Shown: positions 17,743 to 26,544 of the stretch, piece after piece
Layout of the letters: every line of letters begins with the position of its first letter
How positions within the stretch are numbered: the stretch's first letter is position 1
Assembly (NCBI GenBank): GCA_937907705.1
Contig: CALCVP010000031.1
Span: 186,001 to 250,000, forward strand
Origin: an uncultured Prevotella sp.
GTDB lineage: Bacteria > Bacteroidota > Bacteroidia > Bacteroidales > Bacteroidaceae
DNA length: 64,000 nt
Direction of reading: 5' to 3'
Translations under genes and position numbers: made by a program
Notes under the pieces: generated by a model
Told to the model about the DNA's origin: nothing
The model's input: the letters and a program-made list of their open reading frames with translations, nothing else
Database searches by the model: none

Positions 17743-19692
17743 ATGACAAACAAACGCATTAACGCACTGCTCCTGCCGCTTCTTGTAGCGCTGTTCACCC
17801 TCTTGTCGTGTGCCAAGATGGGACAGCCAGACGGGGGATGGTATGACGAAACACCACCAGCCATCGTGGGAGCTGTGCCCTCCGACAAGGGCGTCAACGT
17901 AAAGTCGCGCAAGATAAGCATCTTTTTCGATGAATACATCAAGGTGGATAACCCTACCGAAAAGGTGGTTGTCTCGCCTCCGCAGATAGAAACACCCGAG
18001 ATAAAGGGTGCCGGCAAGAAGATAACGGTAGAGATAAAAGACTCGCTCAAGAGCAATACTACCTACACGGTAGACTTTTCCGATGCCATCAGCGACAACA
18101 ATGAGGGCAACCCTTTGGGCAATTATACCTACACCTTTTCTACCGGCGACCATATAGATACGCTCGAAGTGGCGGGCTATGTGCTCAATGCAGAGAATTT
18201 GGAGCCTGTCAAGGGCGTGCTCGTAGGCCTGTACAGCAATCTCAATGACACTGCTTTTACCAAGTTGCCCATGCTCCGCGTGTCGCGCACTGACAGCCGC
18301 GGACGGTTCGTTGTTAAAGGTATAGCTCCCGGAAAATACCGCATTTATGCGCTGGCTGATGCCGACAACAACTACCGTTTCAACCAAAAGAGCGAGCAGA
18401 TAGCCTTTGACAGCCAGATTATAGAGCCAACCTTCAAGCCTGATATCAGGCAAGACACGGTATGGCGAGACTCTCTTCATATAGACTCCATACGTCAAGT
18501 GAAGTACACTCACTTTCTGCCAGACGATTTGGTGCTCAAGGCTTTTACCGAAACCTTGACCGACCGCTATCTTGTCAAGACACAACGCAACGAGGCAGAC
18601 CGCTTCACCGTGTTCTTCAGTCATGGCAACAAGCAGCTTCCAACCATTAAAGGTCTCAACTTTAATGCCGACAATGCCTTTATAACAGAGGCTTCGGAGC
18701 AGGGCGATACCATTACTTACTGGCTAAGAGACACGGCATTGGTGAATCAAGATACGTTGTCTTTAGAGATGAATTACTTGGCAACCGACTCTACCGGGGC
18801 ACTCGTTTCCAAGACGGATACGCTGGAACTGCTGGCCAAGACACCGTATGAGAAGCGCCTGAAAGACCTGCAAAAAAAGCACGATGAGTGGCAGAAGAAG
18901 CAGGACAAGGCCAAAAAGAAAGGCAAACCTTATGAAACCGAGATGCCGAAAGAGGCACTGGAACCCGATTTCAAGATGCAGTCGGAGCCTGCACCGGACC
19001 AGAATATCACCCTTGTCATGCCCACTCCATTGGCCAAGATAGACACAGCTGCCATACATCTGTATGCCAAACACGACACGGTATGGTATAAATCGAAGTT
19101 TGTGCTGAGGCAACTGGCGGCATCCAATCTGCGCACTTACGAGATATTTGGCGAGTGGCGACCGGGCATAGAGTATAGTTTAGAGCTTGACACGATGGCT
19201 TTTACCGATATATACGGCAAGGTGTCAGCCCCTCAGACCAAAGGTTTCAAGATAAAAAGTGAAGATGCTTTTGCTACAGTCTACATGAACCTGAACGGCT
19301 TGAACGACACTACCACGGTGCTGCAACTGCTTGATGCCTCTGACAAAGTGGTGAAACAGGTGTCTACCGGCAATGGCATGGCAGCGTTCTATTATGTCAA
19401 CCCCGGCACCTATTACATGCGCCTGTTTGTCGATTCCAACAAAAACGGGCGATGGGACACAGGCTGCTACGCTGAAAACAGGCAGGCAGAGGCAACCTAT
19501 TACTATCCTGGCAAGATAGAATGCAAGGCAAAGTGGGATCTTAACCTCAACTGGGACCCTACCCTAAAGCCTCTGAACGAGCAGAAACCGATGGCTATCA
19601 CCAAGCAGAAACCAGAGAAAGAGAAGACCATCAAGCGCCGAAACTACGAGCGGGCCAAGAAGAAAGGCATTCCTTATCCCGGCCAGTTGTAG
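17743..19692 (+). CDS. Outer-envelope lipoprotein with an N-terminal Ig-like domain
   Basis: A 649-residue lipoprotein: the signal peptide ends LFTLLSCAKMGQ, with Cys23 as the lipid-modified residue. Residues about 38-135 are a bacterial Ig-like domain (TPPAIVGAVPSDKGVNV, NTTYTVDFSDAISDNNEGNP), as in Big_5/SbsA-type modules. Next comes a carboxypeptidase-regulatory-like beta sandwich (VAGYVLNAENLEPVKGVLVG, GRFVVKGIAPGKYRIYALAD). A charged, Lys-rich linker around 370-405 and a basic C-terminus close the protein. It likely faces the periplasm or surface. It sits between the GH3 enzyme and the DUF3108 protein; the molecular role is unknown. Confidence 0.8.
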   Translation: MTNKRINALLLPLLVALFTLLSCAKMGQPDGGWYDETPPAIVGAVPSDKGVNVKSRKISIFFDEYIKVDNPTEKVVVSPPQIETPEIKGAGKKITVEIKDSLKSNTTYTVDFSDAISDNNEGNPLGNYTYTFSTGDHIDTLEVAGYVLNAENLEPVKGVLVGLYSNLNDTAFTKLPMLRVSRTDSRGRFVVKGIAPGKYRIYALADADNNYRFNQKSEQIAFDSQIIEPTFKPDIRQDTVWRDSLHIDSIRQVKYTHFLPDDLVLKAFTETLTDRYLVKTQRNEADRFTVFFSHGNKQLPTIKGLNFNADNAFITEASEQGDTITYWLRDTALVNQDTLSLEMNYLATDSTGALVSKTDTLELLAKTPYEKRLKDLQKKHDEWQKKQDKAKKKGKPYETEMPKEALEPDFKMQSEPAPDQNITLVMPTPLAKIDTAAIHLYAKHDTVWYKSKFVLRQLAASNLRTYEIFGEWRPGIEYSLELDTMAFTDIYGKVSAPQTKGFKIKSEDAFATVYMNLNGLNDTTTVLQLLDASDKVVKQVSTGNGMAAFYYVNPGTYYMRLFVDSNKNGRWDTGCYAENRQAEATYYYPGKIECKAKWDLNLNWDPTLKPLNEQKPMAITKQKPEKEKTIKRRNYERAKKKGIPYPGQL

Positions 19693-19735
19693 CGGCAAGC
19701 GTGCCTGACAAAAGGCTAACTTAATACAATCGATT

Positions 19736-20548
19736 ATGAAAAAACTTAGAGTCTTGCTGCTCATGGCAGCCTTGCTGTTCTGCGTGGGCAATGCTTCTGC
19801 GCAATGCAGATTTAGAAATACCGCTTTCAAATCGGGCGAGTTGCTATCATACAACCTTTATTTTAACTGGAAGTTTGTATGGGTAAAGGCGGGCACTGCG
19901 TCCATGCATGTAGTTGGCAGCAACTATAAGGGACAACAGGCTTACCGTGCCAGCCTGAGCACCAAAGGCAACAAGAAGGTGGACAACTTCTTTCTGCTGC
20001 GCGACACGCTGCTCTGTTACTCCACCACTGATTTGGCTCCGCTCTATTACCGCAAAGGAGCAAGGGAGGGAAAGCGATACACCGTGGATGAGGTTTGGTA
20101 CAACTATGCCGGCGGCAAATGCCATATTACCCAAAGCAGACGCTTCAAGGACGGCACACACAGAACCAAAAAGTTTACCAGTGAGGAGTGTGTCTACGAT
20201 ATGATGAACATCTTCCTGCGGGCAAGAAGCTTTGATCCTGCCAACTGGAAGAAAGGTTATGAGGTCAACTTTCCCATTGCCGACGGCAACGGAACAGACC
20301 CCGCCAAGCTCAAGTTCCTTGGAAGAAAGGTTGTCAAGGCCGACAATGGCGTGAAATACAACTGCTTGCAGCTGTCGTATGTAGAAAAAGAACATGGCAA
20401 ATGGCGCGAGATAGCCCGCTTCTATGTTACGGACGACAGCAACCATGTGCCCGTAAGGTTAGACATGTTTCTCAAGTTTGGCTCTGCCAAAGCCTATCTT
20501 ACCGGCATGAAAGGCTTGAGAAACAGTGTGGCTTCCATTGCAAAATAG
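19736..20548 (+). CDS. DUF3108 exported protein
   Basis: A 270-residue protein with a signal peptide (LRVLLLMAALLFCVGNASAQ). The body is a single beta-rich DUF3108 domain: FKSGELLSYNLYFNWKFVWVKAG at the start, the DTLLCYSTTDLAPLYYRK strand pair, VYDMMNIFLRAR in the middle, and the closing FYVTDDSNHVPVRLDM. Proteins of this family occur in the Gram-negative periplasm and no enzymatic activity is established that I know of. Position as last gene of the GH3 operon supports an envelope function. Confidence 0.85.
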   Translation: MKKLRVLLLMAALLFCVGNASAQCRFRNTAFKSGELLSYNLYFNWKFVWVKAGTASMHVVGSNYKGQQAYRASLSTKGNKKVDNFFLLRDTLLCYSTTDLAPLYYRKGAREGKRYTVDEVWYNYAGGKCHITQSRRFKDGTHRTKKFTSEECVYDMMNIFLRARSFDPANWKKGYEVNFPIADGNGTDPAKLKFLGRKVVKADNGVKYNCLQLSYVEKEHGKWREIARFYVTDDSNHVPVRLDMFLKFGSAKAYLTGMKGLRNSVASIAK

Positions 20549-20689
20549 AAGCAAAAGGCCTTGACTTGTGGATAAGCAGTGAATAAAGCAGGTGCTGCAA
20601 GCTACTCAATCAAGAGTTGTAGGCAGTCGTGCCGTCAGCTGCAAGAAGGGGAGCCACAGGTCATAAACTGCCGGATTGCAAACCGTAAA

Positions 20690-20765
20690 CCTATGCTTTA
20701 GGAAGCTAAAGCACTGCTTTATGGGCGTAAAGCACCGGCTTTTGTGCTTTCAAGCGATGGCTTTA
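20690..20765. repeat. Variant of the GCANTGC array with 21-22-bp pitch, element R7
   Basis: Core-like heptamers at 20690-20696 (CCTATGC), 20711-20717 (GCACTGC), 20732-20738 (GCACCGG) and 20754-20760 (GCGATGG) are spaced 21, 21 and 22 bp. The spacers are TTTAGGAAGCTAAA and TTTATGGGCGTAAA, each an inverted repeat ending TTTA/TAAA rather than the TCG/CGA ends of the other elements. It lies in the gap between the DUF3108 gene and miaB, which otherwise holds nothing I recognise. Confidence 0.45.
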
Positions 20766-20843
20766 GCCTGTCAAGACAGCGGCAAGCTGAATATTAAAGA
20801 ATCCGTTACTAACTGTTGCTTCTTTGCAACAACAACAAGAAAG

Positions 20844-22226
20844 ATGAAACATTTATTTATAGAAACTTATGGATGCCAGATGAATGTGGCAGATTCTGAA
20901 GTGGTAGCTTCGGTCATGAAGATGGCGGGTTACGACCTCTGCGACAGTCTGGATGATGCAGATGCAGTGTTTTTGAACACTTGCAGCGTGAGAGACAATG
21001 CCGAACAGAAAATTTATAACCGTCTGGACACCTTGCATGCGATGACCAAGAAGGGTCATAAAATGATTATCGGCGTGTTGGGTTGCATGGCAGAGCGTGT
21101 GAAAGACGACCTGCTTGCGAACCACCATGCAGATCTTGTGGCCGGTCCTGACGCTTATCTGTCTCTGCCAGACCTTATCGCCCAGGCCGAGACTGGTCAT
21201 AAAGCCATGAACATCAACCTGTCTACCACCGAGACTTACAAGGACATTGTGCCCCAGAGAATATGCGGCACACACATCAACGGCTTTGTAAGCATCATGC
21301 GCGGATGCAACAACTTCTGCCATTATTGTATCGTGCCTTACACCCGTGGCCGTGAGCGCAGCCGCGATGTGGCAAGCATCTTGCAGGAGGTACACGACCT
21401 GCGCGAGCGCGGTTTCAAGGAAGTTACCCTGTTGGGACAGAATGTCAACTCTTACAAATACGTGCCACAGCAGGCTGACAACGCCGCAGAGGGAGCCGAC
21501 AGCACCGCTGCCGCTATTGCCGCTGAGGGCAAAGAGGGCGTGGTAACCTTCCCTATGCTGCTCAGAATGGTGGCAGAGGCAGCGCCAGACATGCGCATCC
21601 GCTTTACCACCAGCCATCCTAAAGACATGAGCGACGACACGCTGAGGGTGATAGCAGAGATGCCTAATGTGTGCAAACACGTGCATCTGCCTGTGCAGAG
21701 CGGCTCTAACCGCATACTGAAACTGATGAACCGCAAGTACACCCGTGAGTGGTATCTTGACCGTGTGGCTGCTATCCGCCGCATAGTGCCCGACTGCGGC
21801 ATCTCTACCGACATCTTTGTGGGCTACCACAGCGAGACAGAAGAGGACCACCAGTTGTCTCTCTCGCTGATGAAAGAGGTGGGCTACGACTCTGCCTTTA
21901 TGTTCAAGTACAGCGAGCGCCCCGGTACTTATGCCTCCAAGCATCTGCCCGACGATGTGCCTGAAGAGGTAAAGTTGCGCCGTTTGGCTGAGATGATAGA
22001 CTTGCAGACCCAGCTTTCGGCAGCGTCTAACGCCAAAGATGTGGGCAAAGAGTTTGATGTGCTTATTGAAGGCTTCAGCAAGCGCAGCCGCGAACAGCTC
22101 TTCGGCCGCACCGAGCAGAACAAGGTAGTAGTGTTTGACAAGGGCAACTGCCACATAGGTCAGACCGTAAGGGTAAAGATTACCGACAGTTCAAGTGCCA
22201 CACTGAAGGGAGTTCAGGTGCTTTAA
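20844..22226 (+). CDS. miaB: tRNA-2-methylthio-N6-dimethylallyladenosine synthase MiaB
   Basis: A 460-residue methylthiotransferase. The N-terminal UPF0004 domain has the three auxiliary-cluster cysteines in ETYGCQMN, LNTCSVRD and GVLGCMAER; the radical-SAM cluster motif is CNNFCHYC near residue 155, followed by VPYTRGRERSR, the MiaB-type signature. A C-terminal TRAM domain (EFDVLIEGFSKRSREQLFGR to the end) binds RNA. It adds methylthio to i6A37 of tRNAs reading UNN codons. I chose the ATG at 20844 because the UPF0004 domain starts there. An Ala-rich insert (about residues 210-232) interrupts the radical-SAM barrel. A terminator follows the gene. Confidence 0.97.
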   Translation: MKHLFIETYGCQMNVADSEVVASVMKMAGYDLCDSLDDADAVFLNTCSVRDNAEQKIYNRLDTLHAMTKKGHKMIIGVLGCMAERVKDDLLANHHADLVAGPDAYLSLPDLIAQAETGHKAMNINLSTTETYKDIVPQRICGTHINGFVSIMRGCNNFCHYCIVPYTRGRERSRDVASILQEVHDLRERGFKEVTLLGQNVNSYKYVPQQADNAAEGADSTAAAIAAEGKEGVVTFPMLLRMVAEAAPDMRIRFTTSHPKDMSDDTLRVIAEMPNVCKHVHLPVQSGSNRILKLMNRKYTREWYLDRVAAIRRIVPDCGISTDIFVGYHSETEEDHQLSLSLMKEVGYDSAFMFKYSERPGTYASKHLPDDVPEEVKLRRLAEMIDLQTQLSAASNAKDVGKEFDVLIEGFSKRSREQLFGRTEQNKVVVFDKGNCHIGQTVRVKITDSSSATLKGVQVL

Positions 22227-22260
22227 GTATATGGGTTGCTATTCGGCATCTGCCTTGTGT

Positions 22261-22285
22261 GGTTGCCGGAGGCAACCTTTTTTTA
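22261..22285 (+). terminator. Terminator of miaB
   Basis: GGTTGCC-GGA-GGCAACC followed directly by seven T residues. Confidence 0.9.
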
Positions 22286-22374
22286 TACAGTAACCAGTGT
22301 TGGAAGGTAGAGCTTGGCACCAGTCTGGACCGAAACTACACACAAACAATCATTAATCTACAAATTATACGTAT

Positions 22375-24369
22375 ATGGAAGACTTGAAAAATGACAATCT
22401 ACAATTGCCGGAAAATGCCTTCACAGAGCTGAAAGAGGGCGAGGAGTATAAGCCTGTCATGAGTCCGGACAGCACTTATCCTGAGGTAAACGGCTGGTCG
22501 GTAACATGGGGCGTGCTCATGGCAGTTCTCTTTTCGGCTGCTGCTGCCTACTTGGGCCTTAAGGTAGGCCAGGTGTTTGAGGCAGCCATCCCTATCGCCA
22601 TCATTGCCGTTGGCGTGAGCACAGCTACCAAGCGCCGCAATGCCTTGGGCGAAAACGTAATCATACAGAGTATCGGAGCCTGTTCGGGAGCCGTGGTGGC
22701 AGGTGCTATCTTTACCCTGCCTGCCATCTATATCCTGCAAGCCAAATATCCTGAGATGACCACTTCGTTCTTCAAGATATTCTTGGCATCGGCTTTGGGC
22801 GGTGTGCTGGGCATCCTGTTTCTTATTCCTTTCCGCAAGTATTTCGTGAGCGACATGCACGGCAAGTATCCTTTCCCTGAGGCTACCGCCACAACTCAGG
22901 TGCTGGTGAGCGGCGCCAAGGGCGGCGAACAGGCCAAGCCCCTGCTTATAGCAGGTCTTGTGGGCGGCCTCTACGACTTTATAGTGGCCAGCTTGGGCTG
23001 GTGGAACGAGAATTTCACTTCGCGTGTAGTGGGCTTTGGCTGCGACTTGGCAGACAAGGCCAAGCTTGTGTTTAAGGTAAACACCGGCGCTGCCGTGTTG
23101 GGTTTGGGCTATATCATCGGCTTGAAGTATGCTTTCTACACCTGTTTGGGCTCTTTTGTAGTGTGGTGGCTTATCGTGCCAGGCATGAGTTTGCTGTTCC
23201 ACGACCAGGTGCTCAACGCCTGGGACCCCTCCATTACAGCTGCCGTGGGCGCCATGAGCCCTGAAGAGATATTCAAGGCTTACGCCCGCAGCATAGGTAT
23301 CGGCGGCATAGCCATGGCAGGTATCATCGGCATTGTCAAGAGCTGGGGCATTATCAAGAGTGCCGTAGGTCTGGCAGCCAAGGAGCTGAAAGGCAAAGGC
23401 GGCGACGAGGTAGTCGTAAAGCGTACACAGCGCGACATCTCTTTCAAGATTATAGCCATAGGCTCTTTGGTCTGCTTGGCAGTAACCTTCCTGTTTTTTT
23501 GGTTCGGCGTGATGGACGGCAACTTGCTTTTTGCCGTCATCGCCATCCTGCTGGTGGCTGTCATCGCCTTCCTGTTTACCACTGTGGCAGCCAATGCCAT
23601 AGCCATAGTAGGCTCCAACCCCGTATCGGGCATGACGCTGATGACCCTTATTTTTGCTTCAGTTGTCATGGTGGCCGCAGGCTTGAAAGGTTCGGGCGGC
23701 ATGCTGGCAGCACTGATTATGGGTGGTGTGGTATGTACAGCCCTGTCTGTGGCAGGCTCGTTTATCACCGACCTGAAGATAGGCTATTGGCTGGGCACCA
23801 CGCCCAAGAAGCAAGAAGGCTGGAAGTTTTTGGGCACATTGGTCAGTGCAGCCACAGTAGGTGGCGTGATGATGCTGCTCAACGAAACATACGGCTTTGC
23901 CTCAGGTTCATTGGCAGCGCCGCAAGCCAATGCCATGGCTGCTGTGATAGAGCCTTTGATGAACGGTGTGGGTGCGCCTTGGTTGCTCTACGGCATCGGT
24001 GCGCTGGTAGCCATTGTGCTGACCTATTGCGGCATACCGGCTCTGGCGTTTGCCTTAGGTATGTTTATACCTCTTGAGTTGAACGTGCCCTTGTTGGTAG
24101 GCGGTGCCATCAACTGGTATGTTACCTCACGCACCAAAGATGCCAAAGCCAATGCCGAGCGTGGCGAGAAAGGCACCTTGATAGCCAGTGGCTTCATAGC
24201 CGGTGGCGCGCTGATGGGTGTGGTAAGCGCCCTGCTCAAGTTTGGCGGCATAGAGGTGTCGGTAGCTGACAGCTGGTGGGCCAATCCACTTTCAGAGGTA
24301 TGCTCGTTGGCAGCCTATGTGCTCTTGATAGCTTACTTTATCAAAGCCACCAAGATACAAAAGAAATGA
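22375..24369 (+). CDS. OPT-family oligopeptide/metal-chelate transporter
   Basis: A 664-residue polytopic membrane protein with about 15-16 spans, normal for the bacterial OPT family. Signatures: the NGWSVTWGVLMAVLFSAAAAYLGLKVGQVFEAAIPIAI entry region, FPEATATTQVLVSG after the third helix, SNPVSGMTLMTLI in the second half, and a C-terminal repeat of the GALMGVVSALLKFGG type. It should import small peptides or metal-peptide complexes using the proton gradient across the inner membrane; the specific substrate is not deducible. It forms a single-gene unit; I found no clear TAnnTTTG box in the 150 nt upstream, and a hairpin terminator follows. Confidence 0.93.
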   Translation: MEDLKNDNLQLPENAFTELKEGEEYKPVMSPDSTYPEVNGWSVTWGVLMAVLFSAAAAYLGLKVGQVFEAAIPIAIIAVGVSTATKRRNALGENVIIQSIGACSGAVVAGAIFTLPAIYILQAKYPEMTTSFFKIFLASALGGVLGILFLIPFRKYFVSDMHGKYPFPEATATTQVLVSGAKGGEQAKPLLIAGLVGGLYDFIVASLGWWNENFTSRVVGFGCDLADKAKLVFKVNTGAAVLGLGYIIGLKYAFYTCLGSFVVWWLIVPGMSLLFHDQVLNAWDPSITAAVGAMSPEEIFKAYARSIGIGGIAMAGIIGIVKSWGIIKSAVGLAAKELKGKGGDEVVVKRTQRDISFKIIAIGSLVCLAVTFLFFWFGVMDGNLLFAVIAILLVAVIAFLFTTVAANAIAIVGSNPVSGMTLMTLIFASVVMVAAGLKGSGGMLAALIMGGVVCTALSVAGSFITDLKIGYWLGTTPKKQEGWKFLGTLVSAATVGGVMMLLNETYGFASGSLAAPQANAMAAVIEPLMNGVGAPWLLYGIGALVAIVLTYCGIPALAFALGMFIPLELNVPLLVGGAINWYVTSRTKDAKANAERGEKGTLIASGFIAGGALMGVVSALLKFGGIEVSVADSWWANPLSEVCSLAAYVLLIAYFIKATKIQKK

Positions 24370-24422
24370 CAAACATAAATAGGGCTGGCTGCAGGCCGTA
24401 TGCCCTGCGTCAATGATACTGT

Positions 24423-24459
24423 ACCCCTTGTTCACTTTCGGTGAGCAAGGGGTGTTGTT
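24423..24459 (+). terminator. Terminator of the OPT gene
   Basis: Arms ACCCCTTGTTCAC (24423-24435) and GTGAGCAAGGGGT (24441-24453), one G-T pair, then a T-rich stretch. The R3 repeat begins just downstream. Confidence 0.7.
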
Positions 24460-24465
24460 TTGCCA

Positions 24466-24570
24466 TAACGGTGCAATCAACAAGCAACAGCACTGCAATC
24501 GCAAGCCGATAACGGTGCAAACGGTGGCTGATTGCAGTGCTTTCAGCAGCCGTTTGCACCGTTATCGGCG
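24466..24570. repeat. 22-bp-pitch GCANTGC array, element R3
   Basis: Five cores at 24468-24474 (ACGGTGC), 24490-24496 (GCACTGC), 24512-24518 (ACGGTGC), 24534-24540 (GCAGTGC) and 24556-24562 (GCACCGT), all exactly 22 bp apart. The spacers include AATCGCAAGCCGATA and TTTCAGCAGCCGTTT. The 20-nt arm 24505-24524 (GCCGATAACGGTGCAAACGG) is an exact reverse complement of 24550-24569, so a long hairpin is possible. It lies after the OPT terminator and about 65 bp before the -33 box of the promoter at 24634-24665. Confidence 0.85.
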
Positions 24571-24633
24571 GCAGCCTGTTTGCTGCGCAACCCATACCCT
24601 GCCATTCCTGCCACAACTATTTTCAGTCATTTA

Positions 24634-24665
24634 TTTTGATATGAGTTGTATTCTTACTACCTTTG
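24634..24665 (+). promoter_or_regulatory. Promoter for the U32 peptidase operon
   Basis: TTTTG (24634-24638), 19-nt spacer, then TACCTTTG (24658-24665), followed by C. This is a near-ideal match; the leader to the ATG at 24825 is about 150 nt. Confidence 0.8.
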
Positions 24666-24824
24666 CAGCCAGTAGATTACATCTATAAGCAGGTGCTCAG
24701 AATACATTGAAGGCAGCCATAGTCCCTCTGCTTGCGGGCCGAGGACATGAGTGTGTGATACATTCAGCGGCACCTACTGCCCTTGTTAGATGTAGACAAT
24801 TGTAAACAGAACACCTACTTATTT

Positions 24825-26078
24825 ATGGATACAAACATTTCAAGTTATGAGATAATGGCGCCTGTCGGCTCGCGTGAGAGTTTGGCAGCGGCAATTCAGG
24901 CTGGTGCCGACTCTATCTATTTCGGCATAGAGAAGCTCAACATGAGGGCCCACTCTGCCAACACGTTTACCATTGACGACCTGCGCGACATTGCAGCCAC
25001 CTGCAATGAGCACGGCATCAAGACCTATCTTACCGTCAACACGATTATTTACAACGAAGACATCGAGCTGATGCACCAAATTGTAGATGCCGCCAAGGAG
25101 GCGGGCATCTCTGCCGTGATAGCCAGCGACGTGGCTGTAATGACCTATTGCAACAAGGTGGGTCAGGAGGTTCACCTCTCTACACAGCTCAATATCTCCA
25201 ATATAGAAGCACTGAAGTTCTATGCCCGGTTTGCCGATGTGGTGGTGCTGGCGCGCGAACTCAACATGGACCAGGTGGCAGACATACACCGCAAGGCCGA
25301 AGAGCAAGGCATCTGCGGTCCGTCGGGCAAGCCTGTCCGCATAGAGATGTTTTGCCATGGCGCACTGTGCATGGCCATCAGCGGCAAGTGCTACCTCAGT
25401 CTTGACAATGCAGGGCGCTCTGCCAACCGTGGCGAGTGCATGCAGTTGTGCCGCCGCAGCTACACTGTTACCGACAATGAGACGGGCACACAGCTGGAGA
25501 TAGACAACAAATACATCATGAGCCCGAAAGACCTGAAGACCGTGCGCTTCATAGACCGCATGATGAAGGCCGGCGTGCGCGTATTCAAGATAGAGGGCCG
25601 TGCCCGCAGTGCCGAATATGTATATACCGTGGTGAGCTGCTACAAGCAGGCCATACAGAGTGTGCTCGACGGCACCTTTACTGAAGAGAAGAAAGACGAG
25701 TGGGACAAACGGTTGGCCACTGTCTTCAACCGCGGCTTCTGGGACGGCTACTATCAGGGGCAGAAGCTGGGCGAATGGAACAAGCACTATGGTTCTTGTG
25801 CCACCGAGAAAAAAGTATATGTGGGCAAAGGCATCAAGTATTTCTCGAAACTTGGCGTGGCAGAGTTTGCCATTGAGGCTGCCGAAGTGAATAAAGGCGA
25901 CAAGCTGCTCATAACAGGTCCTACCACCGGCGTTGTCTATCTCAATGCCGACGAGATACGCTACGACCTCAAGCCCGTGGACAAAGCCCTGAAGGGGCAG
26001 CGCGTGTCGATGCCTGTGCCCGGCAAGGTGCGTCCCAGCGACAAGCTCTACAAGCTTGTAACCGTAAACAAAGAGTAG
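24825..26078 (+). CDS. Peptidase U32-family protein (YegQ/TrhP-like)
   Basis: A 417-residue protein whose N-terminal TIM-barrel begins YEIMAPVGSRESLAAAIQAGADSIYFG, the standard U32 opening. The U32 signature EMFCHGALCMAISGKCYLS with conserved Cys residues lies near residue 175, followed by NRGECMQLCRRSYTV, then KIEGRARSAEYVYTVVSCYK. A small C-terminal beta-barrel-like region follows (KVYVGKGIKYFSKLGVAEF). Although named collagenase-like peptidases, the relatives RlhA and TrhP act in RNA hydroxylation, so a tRNA or rRNA modification role is as likely as proteolysis. I chose the ATG at 24825 as the barrel starts within ten residues. Next to sufE and an RNA methyltransferase. Confidence 0.9.
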   Translation: MDTNISSYEIMAPVGSRESLAAAIQAGADSIYFGIEKLNMRAHSANTFTIDDLRDIAATCNEHGIKTYLTVNTIIYNEDIELMHQIVDAAKEAGISAVIASDVAVMTYCNKVGQEVHLSTQLNISNIEALKFYARFADVVVLARELNMDQVADIHRKAEEQGICGPSGKPVRIEMFCHGALCMAISGKCYLSLDNAGRSANRGECMQLCRRSYTVTDNETGTQLEIDNKYIMSPKDLKTVRFIDRMMKAGVRVFKIEGRARSAEYVYTVVSCYKQAIQSVLDGTFTEEKKDEWDKRLATVFNRGFWDGYYQGQKLGEWNKHYGSCATEKKVYVGKGIKYFSKLGVAEFAIEAAEVNKGDKLLITGPTTGVVYLNADEIRYDLKPVDKALKGQRVSMPVPGKVRPSDKLYKLVTVNKE

Positions 26079-26117
26079 ACACCCTACAACAGATACAGAT
26101 TAATATACATTACAATA

Positions 26118-26540
26118 ATGACAATCAACGAGATACAAGACGAGGTAATTGAGGAGTTTTCTGATTTTACCGATTGGATGGACAAGTACCAGTTACTTAT
26201 CGACTTGGGCAACGAGCAGCAACCGCTCGACCCGAAATACAAGACCGAGAGCAACCTGATAGACGGCTGCCAAAGCCGGGTGTGGCTGCAAGCCGACTAT
26301 AAAGACGGCAAGATTGTGTTTACAGCCGAGAGCGATGCACTCATCGTAAAGGGCATTATAGCCCTGCTCATTCGTGTGTTGAGCGGACACACGCCACAGG
26401 AAATACTGGATGCCGACCTCTACTTTATCGACAAGATAGGTTTGAAAGACCATCTTTCGCCCACCCGTTCCAACGGTCTGCTGGCAATGATCAAGCAGAT
26501 GCGCATGTATGCACTGGCTTTCAAAGCCAAATATGAGTAG
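26118..26540 (+). CDS. sufE: SufE-family sulfur acceptor for Fe-S assembly
   Basis: A 140-residue cytoplasmic protein of normal SufE length. The sulfur-accepting cysteine is in LIDGCQSRVWL (Cys51), preceded by the family helix FSDFTDWMDKYQLLIDLG and followed by a buried domain ending in GLLAMIKQMRMYALAF. SufE takes persulfide from the SufS cysteine desulfurase and passes it to the SufBCD scaffold; SufS is not in the window. It starts 39 nt after the U32 gene and its 3' end touches the start of the SpoU methyltransferase, so all three are likely co-transcribed. If the U32 protein is a Fe-S RNA-modifying enzyme, the grouping makes sense. Confidence 0.95.
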   Translation: MTINEIQDEVIEEFSDFTDWMDKYQLLIDLGNEQQPLDPKYKTESNLIDGCQSRVWLQADYKDGKIVFTAESDALIVKGIIALLIRVLSGHTPQEILDADLYFIDKIGLKDHLSPTRSNGLLAMIKQMRMYALAFKAKYE

Positions 26541-26544
26541 AACT

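Noticed and set aside
20853..22154. A 433-codon minus-strand frame opposite miaB
   Set aside because: miaB shows all family motifs; the opposite frame is a codon-bias shadow.
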